Assembly (NCBI GenBank): GCA_037783545.1
Contig: JBBELK010000832.1
Location: 62,001 to 126,000 of the forward strand
Length of the DNA: 64,000 nt
From: Henricia sp. BOLD:AAB3569
Lineage: Eukaryota; Echinodermata; Asteroidea; Spinulosida; Echinasteridae
Direction: 5' to 3'
The number at the start of each line of letters is the position of its first letter. Within the stretch, counting starts at the first letter, position 1. The notes beneath the pieces were generated by a model that ran no database searches, was not told where the DNA came from, and saw nothing but the letters and a program-made list of their open reading frames with translations. Below are positions 1 through 10,583 of the stretch, in pieces. The position numbers and the translations under genes were made by a program.

Positions 1-360
1 GTCAACGCGTATACGGAACATGCACAGAAAATGCACGCGCCCGAAAGCAAATTGTCCACTTATATCCAGTCGTGTGCGTGCGCGCGTAGCTCGTGCGATC
101 GAACAGAAACAACATTACGCACAGCTAGCAGTTGTACGAACGCGGTACGGTGTTGATACTGTGGGTGAATGCAAAACATGGCACAACTACATACGAGCTA
201 ATTTTGGTGAGTTTTACCGATTTACACGAAAAGGTATTTATGAATGGGATTAAATAATTGACTATTTGAATATTCTAACCAGGTGTTCGATTGAATATCG
301 AATATTCGTTTAGCCCGATTTAGTCGTGATTTGGCAGGTGTAAATTTTCGAATTGGTCTA
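1..360. other. Unassigned intronic or intergenic DNA
   Basis: GC-richer at the start, with CGCG words (GTGCGTGCGCGCGTAGC). There is a 77-codon open frame (20-253) but no recognisable domain and no family member elsewhere in the window. I see no supported gene. Confidence 0.4.
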
Positions 361-760
361 TAGACCTGTCCGCATTGGACTTTTTTTGGGAAAACTTACC
401 GAGATGATGGGTACATTGTACTTTTCCCATTTTAAGTCCAGTGCAGACAGCCTAGGACGTTTTCCTCTCAGTAACTTTTCCCGAGTCTAGTGGTTACTTT
501 TCCTAGCCAACTGCTGCCCAGGAAAATTGACCAAGGAACTTTTCCCGAGACGATAAGTCCAATGTGGACACATCGAGTCAATAAAAGAGCTCTGGAAGCG
601 TACATCCGAGCTGTGAAGGTCAAACTGCGATGGGACACTGCGCATGCTCTCCCACGGTCTCGGTAAAATTTTCCCGTGTCAAAAAGTCCAAATGCGGCCA
701 GCAATAAAATTTAGCCATTTTTCATTTTACCATCGTCTTGGTAAAACAAGTCCAAACACA
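361..760. mobile_element. GTCCGCATTGGAC-type MITE, copy 1
   Basis: Starts CCTGTCCGCATTGGACTTTT and runs through AACTTTTCCCGAG, GATAAGTCCAATGTGGACA, and a right end with AAAACAAGTCC. It aligns end to end with 13303-13703. The open frames on its minus strand also recur in the second copy but have no recognised domain. Confidence 0.75.
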
Positions 761-984
761 TACAGTAAATTTTAATGCAGTACGATCAATCTAGAAATGC
801 AAAAATTAAGTCCACTGTATACATTTGGAGCACGTACCACTCTTGAAAATTAAGACATGTTAAAAGTTAAGACATTATAACTTTCTTTATTGCAATCCCT
901 GCACCCCTGGTGCTTAAATTGGAGGAAAAAATGACAAAACCCACTGGAACCTCGATTTATCCATTCACAGACTTGATCCAGCGG

Positions 985-1170
985 TCCAGTAGGGTATTTC
1001 GAGAAACTTTCGCAGTTGCGTAAGCCCACTTGCGCAACGTTTTATTGCGTAAGTCGAGCAACAATTTAGCGATGATAACACGCAAGCTATGGGGCTTGCG
1101 CCATTTTGCAAAAGTTGCGCAGGCTGCGCACTCCTTCGTGAAATCGGCTGCCGATCATTTTTAGGCACCT
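985..1170. mobile_element. Dispersed MITE related to the palindrome centre
   Basis: Shares GCGTAAGCCCACTTGCGCAA, GATAACACGCAAGCTATG and TTCGTGAAATCGGCTG with 49780-49940. The left terminus is eroded. A 5' fragment of the same family is at 37793-37845. Confidence 0.7.
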
Positions 1171-2049
1171 GGCAAAATTGGCTTTCTTTGAAAAGGCAAA
1201 GTCAAGTTCACATGCATTTATTGGGATGAAAAAAGCAGCAGTACAGGTAGGGTAGCACACAGCTGCAAGGCAAATTGTGCCAGGAAGACACAGCCTAGGG
1301 ACTCGATCCACATCACTCCACACTTGGTTCAAGAGAGGCCAAAACCTACACTTGTTGTTTTGCCATGTCAGGAATAAGACGAGCCATCTTGTTTCAACAT
1401 TGACTGCCATTAGAATAATGGCTTTTCAACTGGGCAAATGGCATTATTTGACAAAGCCCTAAGTGTTTTGGAGAAACTGTGCAGAACAAGAAAGGTTTGG
1501 CAAGAAAAGTCTGGAAGCAGAGAGCGAAATAAGATCTAAGAGTATAAACAATGTACATGTATGAAAGGAGTGTAGAGTGATTCCATGAATACTGCCTATT
1601 TTTAGTAGAATTTAGAAACAACTTCCTTTTTTTCATTCTTTAGACCAAAACTACACAATATCAAGTGTTCGCTTTCATCAAGTTTCGAGTTGAGATCACA
1701 ATTTTTAATATCGGTTTTGAAACCTAAAAAGAGTGTAGCCTACAATGTACATACTCTCTATGGTATATAGGGCCTGCAATATTTTTTCCAGTTAACGGCT
1801 GTTTCAAAATATCTTGAAATTTAAAATTCATGCCTTGTAAGAGGCTGCTCAGCAATAACTATCAGTTATTTCACAAGTTTTGTGAAATGTCTTGAGTGTT
1901 AGGCATTACATGTATATGACCAACACACAAATTCCATTCTAGAATGATTGTTTTAGAAATAGCCTACATGTACTGTGTCCCACATGTAACGCTTTTCACG
2001 TCAACCAAAGAATATCTCAAACTTAACAAAATTTTTGCTGATTATCTAC

Positions 2050-2364
2050 TAAAGGTAGTATACTTGTTTGGTAAACTGTTCAAAACGGCATGATTTCCAC
2101 TGGTAATTGAAAGCCTAGGTCGAAAAAACTACCTTGTACAGATGCAGTAATACTTCAGAAAACCTGAAAAATCCAAGTATGGGTTTTATGCACGATTCAA
2201 ATAACTTTCGTAATTTTTCTCATGAATGGGGGCAATTCAGATAAAATAATTTCACAGAATGATTACTACCATTACCATCTGGATAACAAGTAAGCTTTTA
2301 AAAAAGATAATAATTCAGAAATGTTTTTGGAGGGTAGTTACCAAACAAGTAGACTACCTTTAAC
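2050..2364. mobile_element. TTAA-type MITE, AAAGGTAGTATACTTG termini
   Basis: AAAGGTAGTATACTTGTTTG at the left and CAAGTAGACTACCTTTAA at the right form inverted termini. The interior resembles 9954-10312 (TTTCCACTGGTAATTGAAAG). Confidence 0.65.
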
Positions 2365-2944
2365 TGAAACAATTGATAACCCTGCTGAGAAGTACTTTAA
2401 CATGATGTAGCCCTACAGGCCTACCAGTTTAAAGTCAGTAGATATACACATCCATGGTTATTTTTGTCAATTGAAATTTTGAAATTATGGTTGACAGATA
2501 CATGTATTTCATGTACTGTTATTTTGTAACACCCTATGTGCTCGTAGTTTCCGCAGCCAGCAGCCGCAACATTTCAATGTCTCAACTTCTCAATTCTGAC
2601 ACAGCGAGGGTCCAACTCAAAGCAATTTGTCTCAATCTTCTTTCATTTCAGAGTACCTTTTTTTTTCGCAGGTGGTGGGGGCCCAACCATAGAGAAGGCC
2701 ATTTAAAGCACCTATCGCTTTCTAGGAAACTGTTTCACATACCCTATACGCCCAGCCAAAACAAAGTTAGCTGCCTGTTCTTTAAAACTCTGGTATTTCT
2801 GAGGTCATCAAGATTCACCCCAGGAATTTGTAATGACCTAAATGCCCCCAAAATGTTTACTGTTTAACATCCTCTGTGGTCCTTCTGCTGCACTTGAACT
2901 TGTCTGCCAAATAAGGTCAACAGCTTTCTTTTATCTTTAAAATG

Positions 2945-3075
2945 TAGAATTTATCTGCCCTTACACGACATGAAGTGCACTCTATGTGATTTATCCGAGC
3001 CACACACTAAAAACCTTATAGGGACTCGAACTCGCAACCTTGTAAATGCTTGGCAGTGGAAGCACTCAACAATTG
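2945..3075 (-). mobile_element. Diverged SINE related to 28470-28600
   Basis: The minus strand shows GCGAGTTCGAGTCCC (B box) preceded by a degraded head. The 3' side has CTCGGATAAATCACATAGAG and CATGTCGTGTAAGGGCA, parallel to the SINE at 28.5 kb. Confidence 0.5.
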
Positions 3076-3093
3076 ATCAATTAGCATATTACA

Positions 3094-3195
3094 CTAAAGA
3101 CCTTTTCACACTTGAAAATTCTTAGGGTTGATGCGGGCTTAATGCGGGGTTGAGTTCACCCCGGGTTGAAAGGCTGAAGTGTGAAAAGGCCTTAA
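3094..3195. mobile_element. 102-bp MITE, CTTTTCACACTT termini
   Basis: CTAAAGACCTTTTCACACTT and AAGTGTGAAAAGGCCTTAAG are inverted. GGGTTGA repeats lie between them. Confidence 0.65.
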
Positions 3196-4327
3196 GATTG
3201 TGCGAATTCTCTCTGGGATCAATTATAATTGAATCCAAGATGGGAATCGGAATTATGATTCCATCTTCCAATTATCTTGCTGATTCCAATAAGTACATGT
3301 ACCCGGTGATTCTTAATGTTTAAACGAATGCGGAATTACAAAATAAAAATAAAAAATTGCAGTTTTTGTATCAGATTTGAAAGATATTTTTCTGATTATA
3401 GGTATCAGCTTTTTAAAAAAAATGGAATGGAATCTGAATAGAATCTAAAGTGGAATTAGAATCCATTCTAAAAATGTTGGAATTGCCTCATCTACATAAA
3501 ACGGTGCTCACTTCATGTACTTGGCACAATACCTCCCTCAAAAAGTACAATACAAAACCATCGAAATTGGAATGAATCCTCATACCAACATGAAAATCAG
3601 GCATGTATACATGTATAGTATGCATTCTTGTATTAAACGTTACTCCCAAATATACACTGAAAATATTTGTCAATTAAAAAACAAAATTACAACAATTCCA
3701 AGTGCCCCGCCCCAATCCTGCATGCCACGGAATTCAACCGTTGAATCATCACAGCTAATATCTGTCCTTGCACTCTACCTTTTATCAAAACAACTTCCTG
3801 CTTTTTATTGGAAAAAAAAACCTCACAGTTTCGCTTTGCGATTCCCAAAGCACAATGAGCCTGTTGCTAAGTTATTTGGTTGCTAGGCAACGGTGGCTCA
3901 CCCAGTGACAGCTGGACACATTGCTATGGCAACCGTGCAAGGCTAGCTGCGGGACCGCATGCAGGCTCAATGGCGGATACTTCCTGGACTGAGCTATCTT
4001 AAACTGTTCCTTCCTCTCTGCATAACACAATTTCCTGGGTAAAAAAATGTTTCCCTGTATGTATACACATGCAATGGAGATGTGTATATTTTTGCCTAGA
4101 GTTTAAAAAGTTGGAAGACTTTTTGAACTTTGTTTCTCCTCAGGAAGAGAAGCAAAGTTGAAATGTCCTGTGGGGCCTTATTATTATCAAACACTCCACA
4201 GTAGTTATCATGACCCTTAGTTACATGTTTTGTAAAAGAGTGAAAACCACTCTTTTTAGAGCCATATTTTGAACAACTCATTTTGGATTGGAAATTGTCC
4301 TCTTTTAGAGTTTTGTTTTTATTCTGC
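3196..4327. other. No gene seen; two X-box-like sites
   Basis: AT-rich sequence with a GC-richer patch at about 3840-3990 that holds GTTGCTAGGCAAC (3879-3891) and ATTGCTATGGCAACC (3920-3934), both fitting the RFX X-box palindrome. Confidence 0.4.
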
Positions 4328-4475
4328 TTAAAGGCAGAGGCTCGTCAGCAATGCGCACGCGCCAAATTTGTGCTGCGATATACTGTACGCAGCTCCCTGC
4401 CTTTGCTATGGAGCTGCGTATTTCGTGGCACGAATTTGGCGCGGGCGCACATTGCTGACGAGCCTTTGCCTTCAA
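4328..4475. mobile_element. piggyBac-like palindromic MITE, copy 1
   Basis: TTAAAGGCAGAGGCTCGTC at the left and GACGAGCCTTTGCCTTCAA at the right, with an almost complete hairpin between (GCAGCTCC...GGAGCTGC centre). The right TTAA has mutated to TCAA. Same family as 17782-17920. Confidence 0.8.
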
Positions 4476-5761
4476 GGGTAATACTAATAGTCTAAAGGAG
4501 TAAAAAAAATTCACTTTAAAAAGTTCACTCTAAATTGATTTGTCTCTTAAATGTATGGCTTTTCACTATTTTATGTCATTCTTTCTCAGATTTTACATAC
4601 TCAACTGTCAAGACAAACACTTTTACAGATCTCCCTTATAGTGACTAGTGGCATTCTAGTGTGTTTTGTTCTCAAGGGTAATGTGTAATTTCCAAAGCTT
4701 GAACATAATTAAATGCCTGCAAAGCGTCCCAGTACCAAATGACACATTTTCTTCCGCTGTGTTTCTACGTGTCGATTTTAAGAAGGTGTTTAAAAAAAAG
4801 TTGGGCCAGGCACTTTGGTTTTCAACCAACATTTTTTATTTATTTCAATTATGAATATGTATTGTTTTTGACACGTACACGAGTACTGGATATGCAACAG
4901 GCATTTTCAAGTGAGATTTGAATCACCAACCATTTGCTTTCTACTGTTCAGTCAACTTCTCCACTCAGCCACTGAACTAGTATAAAACATTTGGGCTGAG
5001 TTTGTTGCCGCTGAATGGTTCTTTGGTTAATTGAGCCGAGTCCCTGCTGTTAAGTTAAAAAGAAAACTGCCAAAATTTCATGTACAGACAGCAACTGACA
5101 GACAGTAATGGATTTGCATGACTTTGAGCAATCACCCCGACAAACAAAATAAAAGCATCTGCTGTGACGTTGCCAATTCACAAGCAATATACCACAATCG
5201 GACCTTTGAAGTTCATGGTCCAATGAAAATATCTAGTTGCACAACAATCTGTCCATGGTTTTTGTACAGGGTCATACACCTGCATCTATTACACTAGTAT
5301 ATATTGTAGGCCTACAAGTACAACTCCTGTATCATACATGTAGCTCTAGTGGACTCATACATACGTGTACTTTTCCTGTTAAACATTACTACCGGTAATG
5401 TGCACATTTCCCCTAACTCTGGGAAAACGATAAAGCCAGTTTGTGTTCAATGAAAACAAACATGGTACTTATATCCATGTTCTGAGCATGGTTTCTTTTT
5501 TCTTTTTGCCAATGAAAACACCACAAAGACCGTGTGCTTTGTTTTGTAACCAAGCATGTAGTGTAGAGTTTCCTTTAGATATTTTGTCAAATATTGGTTA
5601 CAGCCAGTACATGTGCTGATACTGAACTCTGCGGTAAATGCATATTGTCATGCGTTTACATCAGGCATCATAAGGCAACATTAAAATAAGGCCAACACTG
5701 CATTTCAGCCCTTGCTGTGGATTAATTAATTTGTTTAATGCTGCTGGGGACATACAGGTTG

Positions 5762-6005
5762 AGTTTTGTTTTTATACCATTTGCAGTGATCCAAAATTTT
5801 TACTGAGTTGACAAGAAAAACTTTAAAGTGTTAATAACATTGGTGGCGCGAAACCACCAGTTTTGTTTCTGTCCAAAATGGTACACGTACAGTATACCTT
5901 TCTGTAGTCTGGAGGTGGTTCTAAAAAAGTGGGTGTGCACATTTATTTTTTTATCATTTACCTAACACCAAAATCATGCATGGACTTTAAAGTTTTTCTG
6001 AAACC
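5762..6005. mobile_element. Diverged CATTTGCAGT-family MITE
   Basis: ACCATTTGCAGTGATCC, TGAGTTGACAAGAAAAACTT, GTCCAAAATGGTAC and AAATCATGCATGGACTTT follow the order of 45514-45830, with many changes. Confidence 0.5.
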
Positions 6006-6463
6006 CAGTCAGGCAAAGTCCACTATGGAATATGACTTTAAAAAAACAACCATTTTCTAATTTCTCTACAATAATTACAACACACACAAGATTTGTGTTA
6101 TCGCGTACAACCTTGGTGAAAAAAACCTGCAACAGTATTTACCGTAACTGCACTGTATTCAGAGTGACGTCACACCACGTTTTAGTAAGCGCACAAAGAA
6201 CTTGCATCAGAAATCCATGATTGTTGTTGGTTGTATAGTAGAAGCCAAAAAACTTCACAAACGGCCTTATGTAGCATGGTCATGACCTAGCTTCAGGCAA
6301 ACTTGTACTATTAATATTGTCCTTCAGAAAATATAACTGGGCAACAAAGCTTTACAGACGTTTTGTTGTATGATTTTACAGAAATACTGTATAAAAATAA
6401 AGATAGTGTTATCAAGGAAATCTATAGTATAGGATGCTTTCACATGGGGTCAAAAGGTCACGA

Positions 6464-6590
6464 CCATCCCGTATTTGTCCTCCAGATGGGGAGAGAACAA
6501 TAGAGCCACGTGGGGAAATGCACGTGGCTGATGGCAGAAAAGCACAAGCTCTATTGTTCTCTTCCGATCTGGAGGACAAACACGTGAGAT
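6464..6590. mobile_element. Small fold-back element
   Basis: CGTATTTGTCCTCCAGATGG and GAGAACAATAGAGC on the left pair with GCTCTATTGTTCTC and ATCTGGAGGACAAACACG on the right. The loop of about 45 bp carries CACGTGG twice. Confidence 0.75.
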
Positions 6591-6599
6591 GTTTAGTGA

Positions 6600-8469
6600 C
6601 CCATGACAGCTGTGAAATCGCTCTATTACGTTTAAGGTGTATTAAAAGATATTCATTTTTTAATGGGGTTTAGAGACTGCCAAAGTGAATGGGCCAATAT
6701 CATATTTTGATAGTTGCCTTGACGTACATCTATTAGCTCAACACCAAAATAAACTGTCCTTCTGTGGTTTTGCAATGTAAGCTTTATCTGATGGCTCAAT
6801 GTTTAGAACCAGTTACCAATGGCAACTTGTCACACATTGGTTCCCATTGCACTTGTGCACCCCCTTTCGCCCCTCACCCAAATCATATATGTACGGTACA
6901 TGTATACATTATAGTGGCTTCAACAAGCATTCTGAATACGTCTTTGTCCTCATGTGAGAGGAATTGTGCGTACATTTTTCAATGCTAAATTGATTTTACT
7001 TGAAAAGTTTAACAGTTTCTAACGGGAAAGACAACTTTCTTTATGAAAACTGCGAAACAAATCCAGCAGTTTTGTATTCTTATTCTAAAAAATTGTCTGC
7101 CAAATTTTAGATAAAATGGGGAATCTGGAGGCAATGGAAAAACAGCTTAATTGGCTCCAAAAATGTAGCCAACAGTTTTTGGTTCACCTTGAAAACGTCA
7201 AACTCCTTTTGTGCGAATACAAACTTATTTGCCACTCAATAAGCCAATTAGGGCTAATCATTAAACTTTCCGAGTTCCACAACAATGCCAATAATTTTCC
7301 GTTTTCCACTTAGGCCTATACTTTGGCTGAATTTGATCTGGGTTACATGAACAGATCTTTAGTTGGATTATTAAATACTAATGACCCCAACATTGGACAG
7401 GTGAGGCTGAACAGCATAGGCCTATATCCCTGCCACAAGTGCAGAACTTTAAAAGTACTGCACAAATAAAATTTTAGAATAAAATGCACTTTTTCAGCAG
7501 TTGCAGCACAAAGAAAGAGGGATATGCAGTGCGTACATGTAGGTCTAGAAATAAAATCCCCCAAAAAGCCCACAAGGAGACAAAGGTAATTAAATCCTGA
7601 CATCTAGGTTTGTTTTTCAGTAGCCATGGCAACGTCCCAAAGCAGATGTCCTGTCGAGGGAAGTCTTTGTTTTGGTACGCTGCAGCGAGCAGGTGCGATA
7701 GGGTTACAATAGGGAAGTGTGCTGTATGTATAGGCCTACAACTTGCACAATTCAGGGTGTTCGATAATTCTAGTAAAAAAAAAGCCAAGTGAACTTTGGC
7801 ACGTGGTGCCCCACTGGTTAAGTGGTGGGGGAGAGCATTGGCACCAAAAATACTTGGCTAATTAGAAACTTTCAAGAAGAACAGAATATAAGTTTGTGCA
7901 AGTTGTGGTAAGCAAAACTACCATTTGCTTGTTCAGATGACATTGTTTCAGATGCTTTCAAAACTAGCTCGAAATATTTTGGTTTCAGGACTGAATAAAC
8001 ATATTGTCAGTTGAAACTACATTAAAGGTACATGTACTTTGTCTGAACTTGGGGGCAATTTAAACTGAGTTGAATGTCAAGTGGATAGTTTTCTTGATTT
8101 ACCAAAACTGTCAGCCTTTAATTGAGTGAGATACATGTAGGCCTATAGGTAAACAAATAAAGGGAAAGTTATAGGGGAGGGGGAGGGGAAATGTGCATTA
8201 CAAGAAACTTTGGGGGACGTCAAAGTTATATATTGCACCATTTTGTTCCATCAAGATGTTTCAGCAAACCCCCCAAAAAACTACCAATTTTTCATTCATT
8301 CTTTCAAGGTGAAAAAACATCGAGCACAAATTCATTTAACTTTTATTTTATGTAAATACTCCTCATTCCAATGAAAAAGCCTATTGTTACAACAAACAGC
8401 CTAGAGAAAGACAGAAATTCAGCAAAGAAAACTAAATTCACAAAATGTTTAATAAAAGAAAAAGTTGAA
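6600..8469 (-). other. foxN2/3 intron, exon-proximal part
   Basis: Downstream of the donor on the minus strand. No sequence encoding the remaining forkhead segment is recognisable. GTAGCCATGGCAAC at 7620-7633 fits an X-box. The rest is AT-rich and unassigned. Confidence 0.5.
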
Positions 8470-8475
8470 ACTTAC
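8470..8475 (-). other. Splice donor of the foxN2/3 exon
   Basis: On the minus strand the exon ends ...AGCTTG followed by GTAAGT, a near-consensus U2 donor. Coding similarity to the FoxN forkhead domain stops within a few residues of it; translation beyond gives ISLVSF and then a stop. The intron is phase 0. Confidence 0.85.
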
Positions 8476-9051
8476 CAAGCTAATTTGTCCCTTGATTTTG
8501 TCGACTTTACGGAAGCATTTGTTGAGAGAAAGGTTGTGCCTTACAGAGTTCTTCCAGCCCGTGGGAGCATTGTGGAAGTATGGAAAGTGGTCCTGGATCC
8601 ACTGATAAATGTCCTTAACTGGAAGACGTTTGAGCGGCGAGTCCTCGATCGCCATGAAAATCAGACAGCTGAACGAGAAAGGAGGTTTGCTGTTGATGTG
8701 TCGTTTGGGGTCTAGAAAACCGTCCTCACCGACCGCCAGACCATTGAGTTTATTCAGCATGCCCTCGCTGCCGGCCATGCCAGCATGGTTCTCCTTGGAA
8801 TTCCCGTCTTCATTGTCCAAGTTCATGTCTTTGAGTAAGTCTGAGCTGTGCAGCCAGCTGAGCGGCCGCAATTCGTCGTCGTCCATTGTGCCCTTCTCCG
8901 TCTTGATCTCGGCGAAACAGCAGCTACTGCTAAGGTCCATTTTGGCCCGGCTGCCGAGGACCCGCGACAACGTGGCACTGGGGAAGCTTTTACTCAGGCC
9001 TAGTGTTACGTGTCTCTTCAGTAAGGGCTCTGGCTTACGATTGGGCGGCAT
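8476..9051 (-). CDS. foxN2/3: FoxN2/3 forkhead transcription factor, first recognised coding exon (partial gene)
   Basis: This exon encodes 192 residues of a nuclear DNA-binding protein of the FoxN2/FoxN3 (CHES1) group. Residues 1-8 read MPPNRKPE, close to the MPPSKKPE near the N-terminus of vertebrate FOXN3, so I start at the ATG at 9051-9049. A further in-frame ATG at 9078 falls upstream of a likely splice acceptor (TTTACCTGCCAG, exon beginning at 9052). Residues 56-74 ([19 protein letters not shown]) match the conserved acidic N-terminal motif of the group. The forkhead domain starts near residue 121 ([19 protein letters not shown]) and contains the recognition helix at about 165-180 ([16 protein letters not shown]). 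The exon ends in phase 0 at residue 192, at a GTAAGT donor (8475-8470). The expected continuation (GKGSLWC...) is not seen below it, so the gene runs off the left edge. In sea urchins foxN2/3 acts in the skeletogenic network; in vertebrates FOXN3 is a repressor. A tiny upstream coding exon cannot be excluded. Confidence 0.95.
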
Positions 9052-9052
9052 G

Positions 9053-9090
9053 CTGGCAGGTAAACCCCTATTGGACATACAGAAAAACTA
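9053..9090 (-). other. Splice acceptor region upstream of the foxN2/3 start codon
   Basis: Reading the minus strand there is a pyrimidine-containing stretch (AGTTTTTCTGTATGTCC) and then TTTACCTGCCAG at 9064-9053, one base before the ATG codon. Protein similarity to FOXN3 begins just downstream. This suggests that the 5' UTR is carried by one or more upstream exons at higher coordinates. An unspliced 5' UTR remains possible. Confidence 0.6.
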
Positions 9091-9953
9091 ATTATTAATC
9101 AATTCAAAAATAAATTATAAAATATACCGAGCAACAAAGGAATGAAAAAGAAAGGCACAAGACTAAAGCTTAAAAAATCCCTTAGTTCTCAACTACAAAC
9201 CTGCCATGTTGAACAGAACATCATTCCAACTTTCTATTCTCAAAAATTGTTACTGTAATTCCAACACAAACTTCTTTGTAACTGAGCCACCACCAACTTT
9301 TCCCCTATGTTTCCTTTATCAAGCTCAACCCACCTGCCGATTTACATCTGAATACCCGATAGGAATAACAATGGTCCTCATTTGAAATTAACGGTCACCG
9401 ATTTCACCAAGGGCTTACCTAGCTGCCAAACAACAGTTTATATTTTTAGCTGAGGGCCAAGGTATCAACAGGTAAAAAAAAAACAGACCAAGGTCGGTTT
9501 AAGAAAAATGGAAGAGATTTATACAAAAGCAGCCCACGCGTTACTACAGAACACGCCTTTCCTTGACGTACCTTTTTTATTCTCTTTGTGTGCATTTCCA
9601 ACAATCACAAATTCCGTGCAGGTTGTTTTGGGACAGACGTGGCACGCTTGTTGCGTTTAAGCACAAAGAAATTGGCTTCCACGGTATAATTCTGAGGTAT
9701 TTTTTCTTTAGCATCAAGGTATTTCATGGCTATTATCCAATTTCACATGGAGACGCGCTTGTGGGAGTTTTTAATAATGCACAAACCGTTAAATTCAAAG
9801 CAGTGAATATCATAAACCAAATACAGTCAAACATATTGGCCTACATTGTATACTACCAGTACCAATGCAAATAGTGTTATGAAACAGGCCTTACATGTAA
9901 ATGACATTGTAGCAACTTTGTTAGCAAATAATCTCCAGCATACAATTTAATTA

Positions 9954-10312
9954 AAGGTAGAACACATGATTGGTAAACTGTAAAAAAGGGCGCGTTATTT
10001 CCACTAGTGATTAGAAGCCCATCTTGATAAAACTGCCCTGTAGAAATTTCAGCCACATAGGTGCAGTAATACATATATACTTCTGAAAACTTAATAAAAT
10101 CTACCGGGATTTTGTGTTGAGTTGAATGGTAAAAAAGTCTTTTGCAAAAGACGTTCATAGAAAACCACCTTCAGTTGTTAAATTCTCACAGAAAATACCA
10201 TTTTGAACTGAAATAAAATAATGTGGTGTTTGGTACCATTGTTATTAACACTTTTAGTAAGGTTTTCTTGGCAACTCATGAAAAAAAAAATTGGGGCCAC
10301 TGCAAATGATGT
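9954..10312. mobile_element. TTAA-type MITE, CATTTGCAGT family
   Basis: TTAAAGGTAGAACACATGAT at the left. The right side GGGGCCACTGCAAATGAT matches the family start AAGCCCCAATACATCATTTGC. Relatives at 24.57-25.23 kb, 37.85-38.01 kb, 45.51-45.83 kb and 53.45-53.67 kb share TGGTAAACTG, AGAAATTTCAGCCACAT and CATGCATGGATTTTTCAG-like words. Confidence 0.65.
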
Positions 10313-10583
10313 ACTGTAAAAGCTGAAATATTCACGGTGGTTTTATTTTCGCGCATTTCGCGCACCAGACAGAGCCCGCGAAAATAACAACCCGCGAAAA
10401 TAATGTTTGCAACAATTGTGGCGATCCCTGAAACAAAACATAACTTCTATCCGCGAAAATAACAACTCGCGAAAATAACAACTCGCGAAAATAACAACTC
10501 GCGAAAATAACAACTCGCGAAAATGTCAGTGATGTTGAAATGCGCGAAAATATCTGTACGCGAAAATATTGGCTTTTACAGTA
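10312..10583. mobile_element. TA-flanked MITE with 16-bp GCGAAAAT minisatellite
   Basis: Ends TACTGTAAAAGC and GCTTTTACAGTA. The interior has five units of the 16-mer CGCGAAAATAACAACT starting at 10452, 10468, 10484, 10500 and 10516, exactly in register, plus looser GCGAAAAT words on both sides. Confidence 0.82.

Noticed and set aside
8371-9091. Plus-strand open frames opposite the forkhead exon (114 and 160 codons)
   Set aside because: They are antisense shadows of the forkhead coding sequence.
10452-10531. CRISPR-like array
   Set aside because: Units are 16 bp in direct tandem with no spacers, in a eukaryotic MITE.
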